DNA from: Pseudomonadota bacterium
GTDB taxonomy: Bacteria > Pseudomonadota > Gammaproteobacteria > Burkholderiales > Burkholderiaceae_E
DNA: 6,971 nt
Assembly: GCA_023389175.1 (NCBI GenBank)
Contig: JAEWEW010000370.1
Span: forward strand, 1-6,971
Direction: 5' to 3'
The position numbers and the translations under genes were made by a program. This document shows, one piece after another, positions 6,314 through 6,971 of the stretch. Numbering within the stretch: the first letter of the stretch is position 1; each line of letters starts with the position of its first letter. Under the pieces are notes generated by a model. It was not told where the DNA came from, ran no database searches, and worked only from the letters and a program-made list of their open reading frames with translations.

Positions 6314-6853
6314 TCACTTGACGTAGAGTCGGCTCACCATCAGGTGGTGGCCGATCCCGCAGAACTCGTTGCAGACGAGCGCGAAGGCGCCGGACTGGTT
6401 GGGCGTCACGGTCACCACATGCTCGAAACCGGGCACCATCTGGATGTTGATGTTGGCCGGCTGCACGGACAGGCCGTGGTTGTAGTCCATGGCCGACAGG
6501 TGCAGCCGGTAGGTCTTGCCCACCTCCAGCTCGAGAATGGGCCAGAAAGCCCAAAGCCGCGCCAGCAGGTAGACGTCGCTGCCCGGCGGCGGCGCGACGA
6601 CCGGGATGGCTTCGTCGGTTTCGGTGCGAACCTTGTACTTGTCGACCATCGCCTGCGCCTTGGCCATGAACTGCTCAGGCGTGGTGCGGTAGGTCTCGGT
6701 CGACAGGTTCTGGTTGCCCCAGATGTGCCAGCCGACCATCATCGCGAACATGATCAGGCACCAGGTCAGGGCAATGGCGATCCAGGTGCCTTCGACCCGG
6801 TCGATGGGATGTCGGTACCAGAGCCGGTCCGACGGTGGGAGGATGGCGCTCAT
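6314..6853 (-). CDS. Short cytochrome c oxidase subunit II-like protein with complete CuA site
   Basis: This 179-residue protein accepts electrons from a soluble cytochrome c or cupredoxin at a binuclear CuA centre and passes them to subunit I. One hydrophobic helix (about 24-46) anchors it, so it has a single helix rather than the two of typical A-type subunit II. In this and in length it resembles the ba3-type. The periplasmic cupredoxin domain has H126 (DYNHGLSV) and the full CNEFCGIGHHLM motif: C161, E163, C165, H169 and M172. The 35-residue distance from H126 to C161 equals that in aa3 oxidases. An aromatic stretch, ARLWAFWP, lies at 98-105, where oxidases have the electron-entry tryptophan region. 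GAGGAT lies upstream of the ATG at 6853. The stop is 7 bp from the catalytic subunit start, and the two surely form one complex. Confidence 0.93.
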   Translation of the reverse strand: MSAILPPSDRLWYRHPIDRVEGTWIAIALTWCLIMFAMMVGWHIWGNQNLSTETYRTTPEQFMAKAQAMVDKYKVRTETDEAIPVVAPPPGSDVYLLARLWAFWPILELEVGKTYRLHLSAMDYNHGLSVQPANINIQMVPGFEHVVTVTPNQSGAFALVCNEFCGIGHHLMVSRLYVK

Positions 6854-6860
6854 CGTTCGG

Positions 6861-6866
6861 ATCCTC
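6861..6866 (-). promoter_or_regulatory. Ribosome binding site of the CuA subunit gene
   Basis: GAGGAT, with its GAGG core 9 bases before the ATG at 6853, supports that start. It lies in the 37-bp gap after the partial upstream gene, the longest intergenic stretch in the window. I see no clear promoter or hairpin in this gap, which fits co-transcription from further upstream. Confidence 0.6.
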
Positions 6867-6890
6867 GCAGAGGGTCGATGGAGACGGTGG

Positions 6891-6971
6891 TCACTTGGAC
6901 ACCGGAACCAGGAGGATGTCGATGACGCCCCACAGGTTGTAGACCAGCATGGGGATCAGCACGCCCAGGAA
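6891..6971 (-). CDS. C-terminal end of an unidentified membrane protein
   Basis: An open frame enters from the right edge and stops with TGA at 6893-6891, leaving 26 residues. These are mostly hydrophobic (LGVLIPMLVYNLWG, then VIDILLVPVSK) and look like the last transmembrane helix of a membrane protein. It is 37 bp upstream of the CuA subunit and in the same orientation, so it is likely the preceding gene of the operon, perhaps another small subunit of the complex. Too little is present to name it. The reading frame is supported by its composition and by the sensible spacing to the next gene. Confidence 0.55.
   Translation of the reverse strand, partial: FLGVLIPMLVYNLWGVIDILLVPVSK

Noticed and set aside
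4198..6321. A 707-codon open frame on the plus strand
   Set aside because: It lies opposite ctaB and the heme-copper subunit I, whose motifs are intact. Its product is a low-complexity, His/Arg/Glu-rich chain without domains, as expected for the antisense of GC-rich membrane genes.
1..6971. tRNA or rRNA genes, CRISPR arrays, insertion sequences, attachment sites, rho-independent terminators
   Set aside because: None was seen. The window is almost fully coding, and GC-rich inverted repeats found by eye lie within genes and lack T-runs.

Overview
The window is a gap-free stretch of GC-rich bacterial DNA in which every supported gene lies on the minus strand. I read it as part of one respiratory operon. 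GC-rich codons, a CtaB-type heme O synthase, SCO/SenC and CuA-type subunit II genes fit a proteobacterium, probably beta or gamma. That placement is an inference, because the window holds no taxonomic marker.

Reading downstream, from high to low coordinates, the order is as follows. (1) The last 26 codons of an unidentified membrane protein (6891-6971, enters from the right edge). (2) A short CuA-bearing subunit II with one membrane anchor (6314-6853). (3) A 12-helix heme-copper subunit I (4609-6306). (4) Protoheme IX farnesyltransferase CtaB (3699-4601). (5) A SCO/SenC copper chaperone with a C-terminal membrane anchor (2873-3715). (6) A 175-residue membrane-anchored protein of unknown function (2335-2862). 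(7) A second, very different heme-copper subunit I of 470 residues (926-2338). (8) A diheme cytochrome b that runs off the left edge (1-906). Junctions are 37 bp or shorter, three pairs overlap or nearly touch, and Shine-Dalgarno sequences often sit over the preceding stop codon. No promoter or terminator is visible, and no stretch over 300 bases lacks a gene.

The main point is the chemistry. The first subunit I keeps all six heme and CuB histidines. It lacks the HPEVY motif of oxygen reductases: the position of the cross-linked tyrosine is glutamine (H230, Q234). It also lacks the glutamates of classical cNOR/qNOR enzymes. Together with a CuA subunit II and SenC next door, this matches the proposed sNOR type of nitric oxide reductase, known from the norSY-senC-orf1 clusters of ammonia oxidisers. 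The second subunit I also keeps six histidines and has no tyrosine four residues after its helix-6 histidine. It is paired with a bc1-like cytochrome b that has no Rieske or cytochrome c1 gene in view.

A working model is one operon for two unconventional heme-copper reductases sharing a copper chaperone and a farnesyl-heme synthase. One would be fed from cytochrome c or cupredoxin through CuA. The other might be fed from quinol through the cytochrome b. The activities are inferred, not shown.
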